Source of the DNA: Pseudopedobacter saltans DSM 12145
GTDB taxonomy: Bacteria; Bacteroidota; Bacteroidia; Sphingobacteriales; Sphingobacteriaceae
Length of the DNA: 64,000 nucleotides
Reading direction: 5' to 3'
Assembly (NCBI RefSeq): GCF_000190735.1
Contig: NC_015177.1
Location: 1,550,001-1,614,000 of the forward strand
Within the stretch, counting starts at the first letter, position 1. Every line of letters starts with the position of its first letter. The notes beneath the pieces are model-generated. The model had not been told where the DNA came from. It saw nothing but the letters and a program-made list of their open reading frames with translations, and ran no database searches. Of this stretch, positions 56,482-64,000 are shown piece after piece. Both the position numbers and the translations under genes were made by a program.

Positions 56482-58808
56482 AAAGGCATTCCTATACCAA
56501 ACTGTATCTGCGTGGTGCTATACCGATCGGGATTATTGGTTATTGCATATCTATTTTTAAATGCTCTTTTTGCCTGTCTGTCGAAATAGTATTTACCTAT
56601 CCATTGGTCTGAACCAGAGAATTGCGGATCTTTAAGCTTTAATCCCGCGTCCAATCTAAACACAAAGAAAGAAACATCAAATCTTAACCCAAAACCGGTA
56701 CCAATAGCCATCTGGCTCCAAAGCCTTTTAAACTGAAACTGAGATCCCGGAAAGTCCGGATTATCTTTTAAACGCCAAATATTACCAAAATCTACAAAGG
56801 TTGCACCTTTTACCTTAGAACCAAAAAAGTCATTCAGAATTTTAAACCTATATTCTACGTTTCCTTCAAATTTGATATCTCCCAGCTGATCCAGATTTCT
56901 CAGTCTCAACCTTACAGAATCCGATTCTAAAGAACTCCGGTTATAATTACCAGGTCCAAGCGTTCTTGCCTGCCATGCTCTGATACCACTGGACCCACCG
57001 GCAAAAAACTGTTTATCGAAAGGCAACGAAGGCATATTTCCGTAATAATAACCTACTCCCGGGTTTATTCTTGTCACCAATTGCCTCTCGCCGCCAAAAC
57101 CTTTATAGAAGCGCATATCGCCTTCCAGACGAACGAATTGATAATAAGGAACACCGAGTATCGTATTTCCTAAGTCATTCCTATTCTTAGCGATAACATT
57201 CGAAACCAAAGCGGCTGTATTCCCTCCCACCTCTAATGTTCCATTAAAAAATGTAAAATTACTTAAAGAAGTAAGCCTTGACAGGTTATAGGTATAAGTA
57301 TAAGACGAACTGGCAACCAACTGCGATCTCAGGGTCGCTAAGAAAAAGCTATTTCCCTGCGATTCTAAGTATTCTTGTAAATCCCGGCTTATCCGTCCCT
57401 GAACATATTGAATGCTCACCGGAGTTATAGAATGCGATTTATATTTTGTCTCGGCCCAATCATAAGTCAGCGTTGTTCCTAGTACCCGGCGTAAATAGCT
57501 TTCTCTTAAATTATAAATCTGATAGTTTACAGCTATCCTCGTTCTTGGAACAGCATTTTTGGAATTGGACGGAATATTAAATGGCGTTATTAAACGCGGG
57601 AAATTCAGACTGGCTCCAATCTGATAGTCGCTGCTCAATAAACGGTCGTTCAAATTACCACTTAGATTCTTATCGAACTGAAATCCACCTCTGAATTTTA
57701 CTTCAAAAACCTCCGCACCTCCAAAGGTGTTTTTATTTTGATAAGTAAAACCTGCATTAACTCCCGTTATACTCGAATTAAAAGTATATTCACCGTCTAT
57801 CCTGTTCGATTTCTTCTTCAGCGGAATCATATCTACCAAACCAACCAGTGTATTCAGCTGGTCCTTCTTCTTTGTAAAATCTACAGTTATGCTTTTAAAA
57901 ACGTTCAAATCAAATAACCTCTGTGTTGTCAATTCTACATCAGAGATATTATACTCGTTCCCGTGACTTAGAAAAATATAGTTAGTCAGCTTTTCAGGTT
58001 TAAAAAACTTCGAATAGTCGAAGAATTTATACTGGCTGTCTACCCGTAAAGTATCAGGTTTTACATTTGCCAGATTCGCGTTGGTTGGTTGAATACGCAA
58101 ATAAGTATTATCTAAATAATATTTCTGATGAGTGCTGTCGCCAGGATTTAATATTTGTATCTCGACATCAGCCTGATGACTGTTTAGATTCGTGTCAATC
58201 TTAGCTCTTACATATGGCCTTACAAACTCATAATAACCATTTTTCTTCATCAACAAGTAAATCTGATCCCTTTCATAAGCGATACTGTCCTCATCAAATC
58301 TCTTGCCTTCTCTGATATGGGTAAAGATTTTTCTTTTACTCAGGTATAAATCTTTAATAGATGAATCCTTAATATCAAAAGTTATATTCCTGAAATCGAA
58401 TTTCTCATTCTGCTGAGCATTAAATATAACTTTAGCTCTTTTTTTATGTATTTTGATATCACTATTTACTTTAGCATTCAGAAAACCTTTTGTTTTCAAA
58501 AATTTCTCAAGCTGAAGCCTTGATACCTCAACCAGTGAACTGTCCAAAATCCTTGGAGCTTCCCCTAAAGTCTTTCGTCCGTTTGGATTAAATGTATTAT
58601 AAATCCACAGGTTTAGAGGAGCGTTAGGTCGAATGTCTAAAGACACATAAGAATAAGCCTGATCTGAAAAAGTATTTTCAATACCATTTATTTCTAACTT
58701 TGTGATTAAAGACTCATTCTCTTTTAATCTGTTAGTAGAGCGACAGGCGCCCATAACCAGTATTAAAAGCAGTAATATGTATAAAGAATAATTAGTGTAT
58801 GCTTTCAA
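56478..58808 (-). CDS. TamL-like BamA-family outer membrane lipoprotein
   Basis: A 776-residue protein. The start must be TTG at 58808, since a stop lies six codons upstream and the first ATG is inside the lipobox. Residues 1-20 are a lipoprotein signal ending MGAC, so it is lipid-anchored at Cys21. POTRA-like repeats (about 30-330) precede a 16-strand Omp85 barrel with RIRAWQARTLGPGNY-like loop and FVDFGNIWRL. A BamA-like lipoprotein next to a SpoU methyltransferase is the pattern of Bacteroidota TamL, partner of TamB. No tamB gene is in the window. Confidence 0.87.
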   Translation of the reverse strand: MKAYTNYSLYILLLLILVMGACRSTNRLKENESLITKLEINGIENTFSDQAYSYVSLDIRPNAPLNLWIYNTFNPNGRKTLGEAPRILDSSLVEVSRLQLEKFLKTKGFLNAKVNSDIKIHKKRAKVIFNAQQNEKFDFRNITFDIKDSSIKDLYLSKRKIFTHIREGKRFDEDSIAYERDQIYLLMKKNGYYEFVRPYVRAKIDTNLNSHQADVEIQILNPGDSTHQKYYLDNTYLRIQPTNANLANVKPDTLRVDSQYKFFDYSKFFKPEKLTNYIFLSHGNEYNISDVELTTQRLFDLNVFKSITVDFTKKKDQLNTLVGLVDMIPLKKKSNRIDGEYTFNSSITGVNAGFTYQNKNTFGGAEVFEVKFRGGFQFDKNLSGNLNDRLLSSDYQIGASLNFPRLITPFNIPSNSKNAVPRTRIAVNYQIYNLRESYLRRVLGTTLTYDWAETKYKSHSITPVSIQYVQGRISRDLQEYLESQGNSFFLATLRSQLVASSSYTYTYNLSRLTSLSNFTFFNGTLEVGGNTAALVSNVIAKNRNDLGNTILGVPYYQFVRLEGDMRFYKGFGGERQLVTRINPGVGYYYGNMPSLPFDKQFFAGGSSGIRAWQARTLGPGNYNRSSLESDSVRLRLRNLDQLGDIKFEGNVEYRFKILNDFFGSKVKGATFVDFGNIWRLKDNPDFPGSQFQFKRLWSQMAIGTGFGLRFDVSFFVFRLDAGLKLKDPQFSGSDQWIGKYYFDRQAKRAFKNRYAITNNPDRYSTTQIQFGIGMPF

Positions 58809-59545
58809 AATCTCAAATAAGTTTCATCAAGTCTCTCCAACAAAAAAAATTCCGTAAAGAACACAACTTATTTATTGTTGAAGGCTTAAAATCTATAACA
58901 GAATTTTTGGCCTCAAAGTATCAAGTTCAAACAATATATTGCTTAAGCAAAGACATTCCAAATTTGCCTAAATTATCTCAAAAACAAAAGGTTTTTGAAA
59001 TAACCGAACAGGAACTAACAAAAATAAGTTCCCTGCAAAATCCTCAGGAAGCACTTGCTTTGATAGAAATACCACAATTGGACGTAAATGTTTTAGAAAT
59101 CGAGAAGGAAATTAACCTTGTTTTAGATGGTGTACAGGATCCGGGCAATTTAGGAACTATAATAAGAACAGCAGATTGGTTTGGCTTTTCTAATATCATT
59201 TGCTCTAAAAATACCGTAGATGTCTATAACCCTAAAGTAGTGCAAGCAACCATGGGTTCACTTGCTCGGGTAAATGTTTCTTATGTCGACTTACCTGCTT
59301 ATTTAATCGCTCAACAGTTACCAAAATTCGGCACTTTATTAGACGGGAAAAATATTTATCATCAGGATTGGCCAGAGGCAGGCTTTCTAATTCTTGGAAG
59401 TGAAGGAAATGGTATTTCAGACGAAATAATCTCATTACTAGATGGTTCTGTAACCATTCCCAAATTAGGACAAACCGAATCGCTTAATGTTGGCATTGCA
59501 GCAGCGATTTGTTGTTCAGAGATTAAAAGAAAATCTCTAAAATAA
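58799..59545 (+). CDS. TrmH/SpoU family RNA methyltransferase
   Basis: A 248-residue protein. An N-terminal substrate-binding domain (FRKEHNLFIVEGLKSITEF) is followed by the SPOUT knot: LDGVQDPGNLGTIIRTADWFG (motif 1), LILGSEGNGISDEI (motif 2) and IPKLGQTESLNVGIAAAI (motif 3). It 2'-O-methylates rRNA or tRNA. Its ATG overlaps the TTG start of the divergent TamL gene by 10 bases, so each promoter must lie in the other's coding sequence. Confidence 0.93.
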   Translation: MLSKSQISFIKSLQQKKFRKEHNLFIVEGLKSITEFLASKYQVQTIYCLSKDIPNLPKLSQKQKVFEITEQELTKISSLQNPQEALALIEIPQLDVNVLEIEKEINLVLDGVQDPGNLGTIIRTADWFGFSNIICSKNTVDVYNPKVVQATMGSLARVNVSYVDLPAYLIAQQLPKFGTLLDGKNIYHQDWPEAGFLILGSEGNGISDEIISLLDGSVTIPKLGQTESLNVGIAAAICCSEIKRKSLK

Positions 59546-59546
59546 G

Positions 59547-59576
59547 TTGACAAGTATTATTTTTTTGCTATTTTTG
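59547..59576 (+). promoter_or_regulatory. Promoter of tRNA-Cys (and the small ORF behind it)
   Basis: TTG at 59547-59549, a 19-base spacer and TATTTTTG at 59569-59576: an exact Bacteroidota promoter ending 19 bases before the tRNA. Confidence 0.85.
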
Positions 59577-59595
59577 CATTCCTTTTAAAACAAAA

Positions 59596-59666
59596 GGTCG
59601 GGTGGCCGAGTGGCTAGGCAGAGGTCTGCAAAACCTTGTACAGCGGTTCGAATCCGCTCTCGACCT
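59596..59666 (+). tRNA. tRNA-Cys (anticodon GCA)
   Basis: 71 bases: acceptor GGTCGGG / CTCGACC with discriminator T, anticodon arm with loop CTGCAAA (GCA), T arm GGTTCGAATCC. CCA not encoded. No terminator follows until after the next small ORF. Confidence 0.97.
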
Positions 59667-59691
59667 CTTAATATTTATATAAATAAGTGTC

Positions 59692-59853
59692 ATGGCAGTA
59701 ACGCGTTTAAAAAGAAAAGACAGAAGAAATAAAACGACTTCTCGTTTAGAGGTTCAGTTCTTGAAACAAGGATCGAACGTAGAAAATGGAAGCCGCTCTA
59801 AAGAAGGAAAAAGCCAAGTTGTGAAAAACAACGAGGTGTTAGCTTCTTTATAA
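59692..59853 (+). CDS. Small basic protein (53 aa), apparently cotranscribed with tRNA-Cys
   Basis: ATG at 59692 to TAA at 59851. The product begins MAVTRLKRKDRRNKTTSRLE and is strongly basic in its first 20 residues; the rest is polar (QFLKQGSNVENGSRSKEGK, then VVKNNEVLASL). I believe similar short proteins occur in Sphingobacteriaceae but cannot confirm. It starts 26 bases after tRNA-Cys, with no promoter between, and ends 25 bases before a strong terminator. The basic end suggests RNA or ribosome binding. Coding by pattern and context; function unknown. Confidence 0.7.
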   Translation: MAVTRLKRKDRRNKTTSRLEVQFLKQGSNVENGSRSKEGKSQVVKNNEVLASL

Positions 59854-59877
59854 GAGATTAACATATTTTATTTCATA

Positions 59878-59911
59878 AAACCTATTTATCGGCCGGTAAA
59901 TAGGTTTTTTT
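59878..59911 (+). terminator. Terminator after the small ORF
   Basis: Stem AAACCTATTTA / TAAATAGGTTT around TCGGCCGG, followed by T's. Confidence 0.92.
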
Positions 59912-60021
59912 ATGTTCTATTCAATAAGGTCGGAGAATATTGGATCTGCTCCAAAGCTTGTGAATCTGAATAAGAAAAAATTGACACCACCTATACGGAT
60001 CTGTTTCAAAGCTATTTCAGT

Positions 60022-60551
60022 TTATTTTTTCCAATCAGCTTTTTCTATACAATACACGAAATTATATCTAACAGGTTCACTAAAATAAGCTACCTGTTCC
60101 TCTCCTACTTTTACAGCATTTAATCTGTTCATTGCAATCTGGGAACGAATATTATTAGCTCCTACATGAAAATATACTTTTGTAACGAACTGGAAAATGT
60201 AATCGAGCATCAATATTTTTACAGTCCGGTTTATTCCTTTTCCCAGCAAGACGTTGCATAAAAAGTATATCCCATGAATATGCTATTTTGTTTGTCGTCA
60301 TAATTGTAAAAGCGTGTACTGCCTAATATTTTACGGGATGATTTATCTATAATCTTAAAAGCACCTTTACTTTCTATCGCCCCGTCAAAAAAGATCTTAA
60401 AAACATGTTCTTTCCAACGGTCTTTATTGGGATGCTGTTCCCATATCTTAGGATCGGATGCTACCTTGTACAATGCTTTAAAATCTGCTTTAGCCAAAGG
60501 TAAAACTACCAAACTATCATTCGTCAAAATGGGTTGTATATCAATCTCCAT
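60022..60551 (-). pseudogene. GNAT family acetyltransferase gene broken by a one-base frameshift
   Basis: Two overlapping frames (60231-60551 and 60022-60249) encode consecutive halves of one RimJ/RimL-type acetyltransferase. The first half (MEIDIQPILTNDSLVVL ... FMGYTFYATSCWEKE) breaks off at the acetyl-CoA loop; the second resumes with GKGINRTVKILML ... FHVGANNIRSQIAMNRLNAVKVGEE. Adding one G to the GGG at 60242-60244 (minus strand) restores SCWGKGI and a single 176-residue frame. It is either a recent pseudogene or a sequencing error in a short homopolymer. Confidence 0.85.
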
Positions 60552-60997
60552 ATATATTCTTTATCAAATGGCTAATTAGAGCAATATAAAAAGGTCCTGT
60601 AAGCTTTAAAAGTCACAAACCTTTTCACAACAATAGTGCACTTGAAAATATAAGGATAAGTGACACTTGAGTTTGTGATTAATGCAATCAATCTCACCGT
60701 TTTTATCAGCAATATATATATTATAAAAACCAGATTCATTGTATTCATATTTAATACGTTAATGAGCTACAAAATCTGGAGAAATTCTATTCTCTCCAAT
60801 CTATTTGGTAATAGATTTGCTGGCTCTTAACCGATAGTCAATTGTAATTGTACAACATAGAACTGACACTGTAATAATGTAAAACAAGTATTTGTCCAAT
60901 TTATCTCTTTTAAAAGTATAATTCGGGTGTTAACTTATTAAAATCAAATAATAAACACATTCCAAAATACAACGAGACCAAACTAAAATCAATAACC
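60552..60997. other. Intergenic region, no gene seen
   Basis: AT-rich, no coding frame. A small hairpin TGGAGA / TCTCCA lies near 60776-60797. No consensus promoter was found for the gene at 60998. Confidence 0.5.
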
Positions 60998-61498
60998 ATG
61001 AAAAATGAAAGTTATACCACAACTATTGTTGTGGACAAAGATGCAAAAACAGTATTTAATGCCGTAAAAAATCTGAAAGCCTGGTGGAGTGAAGATATAG
61101 AAGGTGATACAGATGTGCTTAATGAAACCTTTTTTTACCATTATAAAGATGTTCATTTAAGTAAGATTAAACTCATCGAAATAATCCCTGACAAAAGATT
61201 GGTTTATCATGTTATCGATAACCAATTCAATTTCACTAAAGATAAATCCGAATGGACGAATACAAAGCTGGTCTTTGATTTATCCGAAGATGCAGCTAAA
61301 ACAAAAGTAATATTTACTCACGAAGGCTTGGTTCCTCTATGCGAATGTTATAACATATGTAACGATGCCTGGACCAATTATATTAAAAACAGTCTTTACA
61401 AACTGATTGTTATAGGAAAAGGCGAACCAAATCCTAAAGATAAAGATGGCTTTAATGCTGAAATTGTAAAAAAATGGAAATTAAGTGCAATTGCTTAG
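60998..61498 (+). CDS. SRPBCC (AHSA1/START-like) domain protein
   Basis: A 166-residue single-domain protein: YTTTIVVDKDAKTVFNAVKNLKAWWSEDIEG at the N-terminus (typical AHSA1 entry with WW), a central beta sheet and a C-terminal helix DAWTNYIKNSLYKLI. Such proteins bind hydrophobic ligands in a deep pocket. Ligand unknown. 119 bases before the GH130 fusion gene on the same strand. Confidence 0.85.
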   Translation: MKNESYTTTIVVDKDAKTVFNAVKNLKAWWSEDIEGDTDVLNETFFYHYKDVHLSKIKLIEIIPDKRLVYHVIDNQFNFTKDKSEWTNTKLVFDLSEDAAKTKVIFTHEGLVPLCECYNICNDAWTNYIKNSLYKLIVIGKGEPNPKDKDGFNAEIVKKWKLSAIA

Positions 61499-61617
61499 AG
61501 GTAATATAACACATAAGATTTAGGTTTTTTAAGGTAGGGTTACAGCGTATTTGTAAAACTTATTACATTCTGTTATGTTAATCTATCAGTTAAAAACCCC
61601 GGATACTCCAGACTATT

Positions 61618-63297
61618 ATGATCAGAGTTACAAAAGAAGGTGTGATACTAAGAAAAACGGATTTTGACTTCGAGAATGAATCAGTTTTGAACCCTGCGAT
61701 CATACGTGAAGGCGATTCCCTTTATTTATTCTATAGAGCGGTTAGAAAAGGAAACTATTCCAGTATAGGTTTCTGCAAACTGGACGGACCTTTAACAGTT
61801 AAAGAGCGTTTCGATATACCTATTATGATTCCCGAGTTTGAATACGAATCACATGGAATTGAAGATCCCCGTATCGTTAAAATTGATGATCTATATTACA
61901 TGACTTATGTAGCCTATAATGGTACAAATGCTTTAGGCGCCTTGGCTATATCAAAAGATTTAAAGCATTTCGAGAAACAAGGATTAATAGTTCCGGAAAT
62001 TAGAATTAATGAATTTACTGCTATTGTCCAGCCAATGGATAAGGTAACCAATAAATACTTTACCATGAATGTCGGGAGCGGTTTCCTGATGAATAAAGAT
62101 GTGGTTTTCTTTCCCCGGCGAATTAATAACAAATTGTATTTTATGCATCGTATAAAACCAGAGATACAACTTGTTTCGGTAAACAGCTTACAAGAGCTTA
62201 CAAAAGAGTTTTGGGAAAATTACTTTAACCACTTCGATGAAAATATCATGCTTAAACCAAGATATAGCCAAGAGCTAAGTTATATTGGTGCCGGCTGCCC
62301 GCCAATAGAAACTAACGAAGGCTGGCTGCTAATTTATCATGGTGTTTACGGAATATCAGGTAAATATACTTATTCCGTTCGCGTCGCTTTATTGGATTTG
62401 GAGGATCCCCGAAAAGTAATTGCCCATTTACCTTACCAATTGTTTAAACCTGCGAATGACTATGAATTATCAGGAATAGTAAATAAAGTATGTTTCCCCA
62501 CAGGAACAGCATTGTTTGGCGACACATTATATATTTACTATGGAGCAGCAGACCAATGCATTGCCTGTGCATCTCTGAGCCTTTCTTCTTTATTAGGAGA
62601 ATTAGTAAATGTTAAAATACAAAACAAGAAAGCCTGCAGTATAAAAATAAAATCAATACAGCATCTGACTCATAATGTATTGAAAATCGTCACAGAGAAG
62701 CCTCCGGCTTTTGATTTTTATCCAGGACAGGCTGCAGAGATTTCTATAAATAAAAATGGTTGGGAAAATGAACTAAGACCTTTCACCTTCACTTCTCTTC
62801 CGAATGAAAACCATTTAGAGTTTACAATCAAAACCTATCCTTCACATAAGGGTGTAACCAAACAACTTTTAAAGCTGGTTGAAAATGATGAATTTATACT
62901 ACATGAAGTTTTTGGCACAATTACTTATAAAGGAGAAGGTGTATTTATAGCAGGAGGTGCAGGTGTAACACCTTTTATTTGCATCTTTAGATATCTGAAA
63001 TCGATAAATAAAATAGGAAATAATGTGTTGATTTTTGCAAATCGAACTAAGGCTGACATCATACTTCAACAAGAACTAAAAAATTTATTAGGCAAGAATT
63101 TCATCAATATTTTATCACAGGATAAAGTGTTAGGATATGCCCAGGGGCGCATTACAAAACAGTTTCTCAAAGCTAATGTTAGCGACTTTAGCAAAAAATT
63201 TTATTTATGCGGCCCGGAATCAATGATCGATAACGTAGAAAAACAGTTATACGATTTAGGCGTGAACGAAAAATCCATTGTTAAAGAAGAGTTTTAA
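61618..63297 (+). CDS. GH130 glycoside phosphorylase-type domain fused to a ferredoxin-NADP-reductase-like domain
   Basis: One uninterrupted 559-residue frame with two unrelated domains. Residues 1-325 are a complete GH130 propeller: NPAIIREGDSLYLFYRAV, GIEDPR (80-85; expected catalytic Asp83), FFPRRINNKLYFMHR (Arg167, Arg168, Arg178 at phosphate-binding positions), GCPPIETNEGWLLIYHGV (His241). Residues about 338-559 are an FNR domain: RPFTFTS (387-393, FAD binding), FIAGGAGVTPF (443-453, NAD(P)H loop), YLCGPESM (529-536) and a C-terminal EEF. No 2Fe-2S domain or membrane segment is present. No internal Met or start lies at the junction. The reducing partner and the reason for the fusion are unknown. 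Domain calls are firm. Confidence 0.9.
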   Translation: MIRVTKEGVILRKTDFDFENESVLNPAIIREGDSLYLFYRAVRKGNYSSIGFCKLDGPLTVKERFDIPIMIPEFEYESHGIEDPRIVKIDDLYYMTYVAYNGTNALGALAISKDLKHFEKQGLIVPEIRINEFTAIVQPMDKVTNKYFTMNVGSGFLMNKDVVFFPRRINNKLYFMHRIKPEIQLVSVNSLQELTKEFWENYFNHFDENIMLKPRYSQELSYIGAGCPPIETNEGWLLIYHGVYGISGKYTYSVRVALLDLEDPRKVIAHLPYQLFKPANDYELSGIVNKVCFPTGTALFGDTLYIYYGAADQCIACASLSLSSLLGELVNVKIQNKKACSIKIKSIQHLTHNVLKIVTEKPPAFDFYPGQAAEISINKNGWENELRPFTFTSLPNENHLEFTIKTYPSHKGVTKQLLKLVENDEFILHEVFGTITYKGEGVFIAGGAGVTPFICIFRYLKSINKIGNNVLIFANRTKADIILQQELKNLLGKNFINILSQDKVLGYAQGRITKQFLKANVSDFSKKFYLCGPESMIDNVEKQLYDLGVNEKSIVKEEF

Positions 63298-63422
63298 ATA
63301 TCCTAAAAAGATCTTCAAGATCTTAAATCCAACAAGAAATCTATTACATGTTTTTGAATTGATATTATATAAATCCATGAAGTAGAAATGGATCCAATAG
63401 GGTACCTATGATAGAAAACAAA

Positions 63423-63450
63423 AAATCCCAACCTAAAAGCTGGGACTTTT
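63423..63450 (-). terminator. Terminator after tRNA-Ser
   Basis: Minus-strand hairpin built on TCCCA / TGGGA followed by a T run, just past the tRNA 3' end. Confidence 0.75.
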
Positions 63451-63453
63451 CCG

Positions 63454-63538
63454 CGGAGAAAGAGGGATTCGAACCCCCGGACCTGTTACAGTCAACGGTT
63501 TTCAAGACCGCCGCATTCGACCGCTCTGCCATTTCTCC
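63454..63538 (-). tRNA. tRNA-Ser (anticodon TGA)
   Basis: 85 bases with the long variable arm of a class II tRNA: acceptor GGAGAAA / TTTCTCC, discriminator G, anticodon loop CTTGAAA (TGA), T arm GGTTCGAATCC. CCA not encoded. Confidence 0.97.
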
Positions 63539-63543
63539 GGGGG

Positions 63544-63573
63544 CAAAAGTACAAAGTTTGGATTAATCTCCAA
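63544..63573 (-). promoter_or_regulatory. Promoter of tRNA-Ser
   Basis: On the minus strand TTG (63571-63573), 19-base spacer, TACTTTTG (63544-63551), ending 5 bases before the tRNA. Confidence 0.85.
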
Positions 63574-63739
63574 AACATTTTTCATTTTTGGACCTAACTA
63601 ACTTGTTTACAAACAATTTAATTTGTCGAGGTGATAAAAGCACTAGTAAAATTGATAAAATATGCCTCTTCTATTAAAGAAAACAATTATTATAATAAAA
63701 GCCAATTTAAAAAACTGATATCTGGGTTAAAGATAAACA

Positions 63740-64000
63740 TCAGCTTACCTGCTCATCAATAATCTCTTTCAGTTTATCCTCCAGATCATCGCAAAAAGCA
63801 GGATGAACTCCGGAAGTTTGTATAATCGTACTACGTTTCGCTGTAAGCCATCTAAACCTCGACGGGGCATCCAACTCTCCTATCGGCCCACCCGATTTCC
63901 CACCTATACTTATTTTTTTAAAAGCATTCAGATGTTGTTTGATCTCATCAATATCTATAGTCGGATGTAGCGCCTTTAATCTTTCCTCGTTTAATTGGAT
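63740..64000 (-). CDS. DUF3037 family protein, C-terminal 86 residues (truncated by window edge)
   Basis: The minus strand is open from the window end to TGA at 63740-63742. The visible end reads GGPIGELDAPSRFRWLTAKR, then STIIQTSGVHPAF, the C-terminal pattern of DUF3037 proteins, and finishes LEDKLKEIIDEQVS. DUF3037 genes often sit beside a HipA-like kinase gene, which would lie outside the window. Function unknown. Confidence 0.72.
   Translation of the reverse strand: MQLNEERLKALHPTIDIDEIKQHLNAFKKISIGGKSGGPIGELDAPSRFRWLTAKRSTIIQTSGVHPAFCDDLEDKLKEIIDEQVS

Noticed and set aside
1-64000. CRISPR array, insertion sequence or prophage
   Set aside because: No regularly spaced repeats, cas genes, transposase, integrase or phage structural genes were seen.

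Overview
The window looks like a chromosomal segment of a member of the Bacteroidota, most probably family Sphingobacteriaceae (Pedobacter-like). Reasons: low GC; many genes start without a Shine-Dalgarno sequence; promoters match the Bacteroidota form TTG-N19-TAnnTTTG, clearest at three tRNA genes; and the gene content is typical of the phylum (DUF5606, Porin_10, TamL, GlmU-family protein, ImuA/ImuB/DnaE2, Mpl-type ligase, BtuB-like receptor, type B L31). Genus is inference. The window is mostly ordinary chromosome with some accessory islands.

Layout. 1-585: partial GH25 lysozyme (-). 1060-5678: TetR-TolC-HlyD-MFS drug efflux operon behind three tandem operator-like palindromes. 6011-10034: VOC protein, esterase + DUF1835 pair, lipid kinase, metallophosphoesterase. 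10173-15062: overlapping three-gene unit of a PorV/PorQ-like outer-membrane protein, a ComEA-like helix-hairpin-helix protein with a predicted beta-barrel, and ComEC; a plausible DNA-uptake unit. 15275-21007: LTA-synthase-like transferase, GH130 mannoside phosphorylase-type enzyme, convergent GT4 glycosyltransferase with a second C-terminal domain. 21446-26873: imuA-imuB-dnaE2 mutasome cassette, richer in GC by eye than its surroundings, ending next to the 3' end of tRNA-Pro. 27375-33255: DUF5606/cyclophilin operon, a secreted 'asparagine synthetase B'-named protein, polysaccharide deacetylase-like protein, TonB, cardiolipin synthase. 33283-39739: porin, PNP, LpxK, DUF6580 membrane protein, BtuB-like receptor. 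39995-42385: small membrane protein, YchJ, thioredoxin-like protein, HI0933-type flavoprotein. 42504-48291: complex I genes nuoAB and nuoCD separated by purK, purE, yqgE and pdxH. 48395-53372: XRE regulator, mpl, prmA, tpiA, GlmU-family, rpmE2. 53615-55801: iscS-iscU-iscA. 55951-59545: small membrane protein, TamL, SpoU methyltransferase. 59596-60551: tRNA-Cys, a 53-aa basic ORF behind it, and a frameshifted GNAT gene. 60998-63297: SRPBCC protein and a GH130 enzyme fused to an FAD/NAD(P)H reductase domain. 63454-64000: tRNA-Ser and a partial DUF3037 gene.

The most unusual items are the GH130-ferredoxin-reductase fusion at 61618-63297 and the HhH/beta-barrel protein coupled to comEC at 10966-15062. 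Also worth attention are the three-palindrome operator at 990-1038, the tRNA-Cys/small ORF transcription unit, the split nuo genes and the single-base frameshift in the GNAT gene. No transposase, integrase, CRISPR array or rRNA gene was seen.
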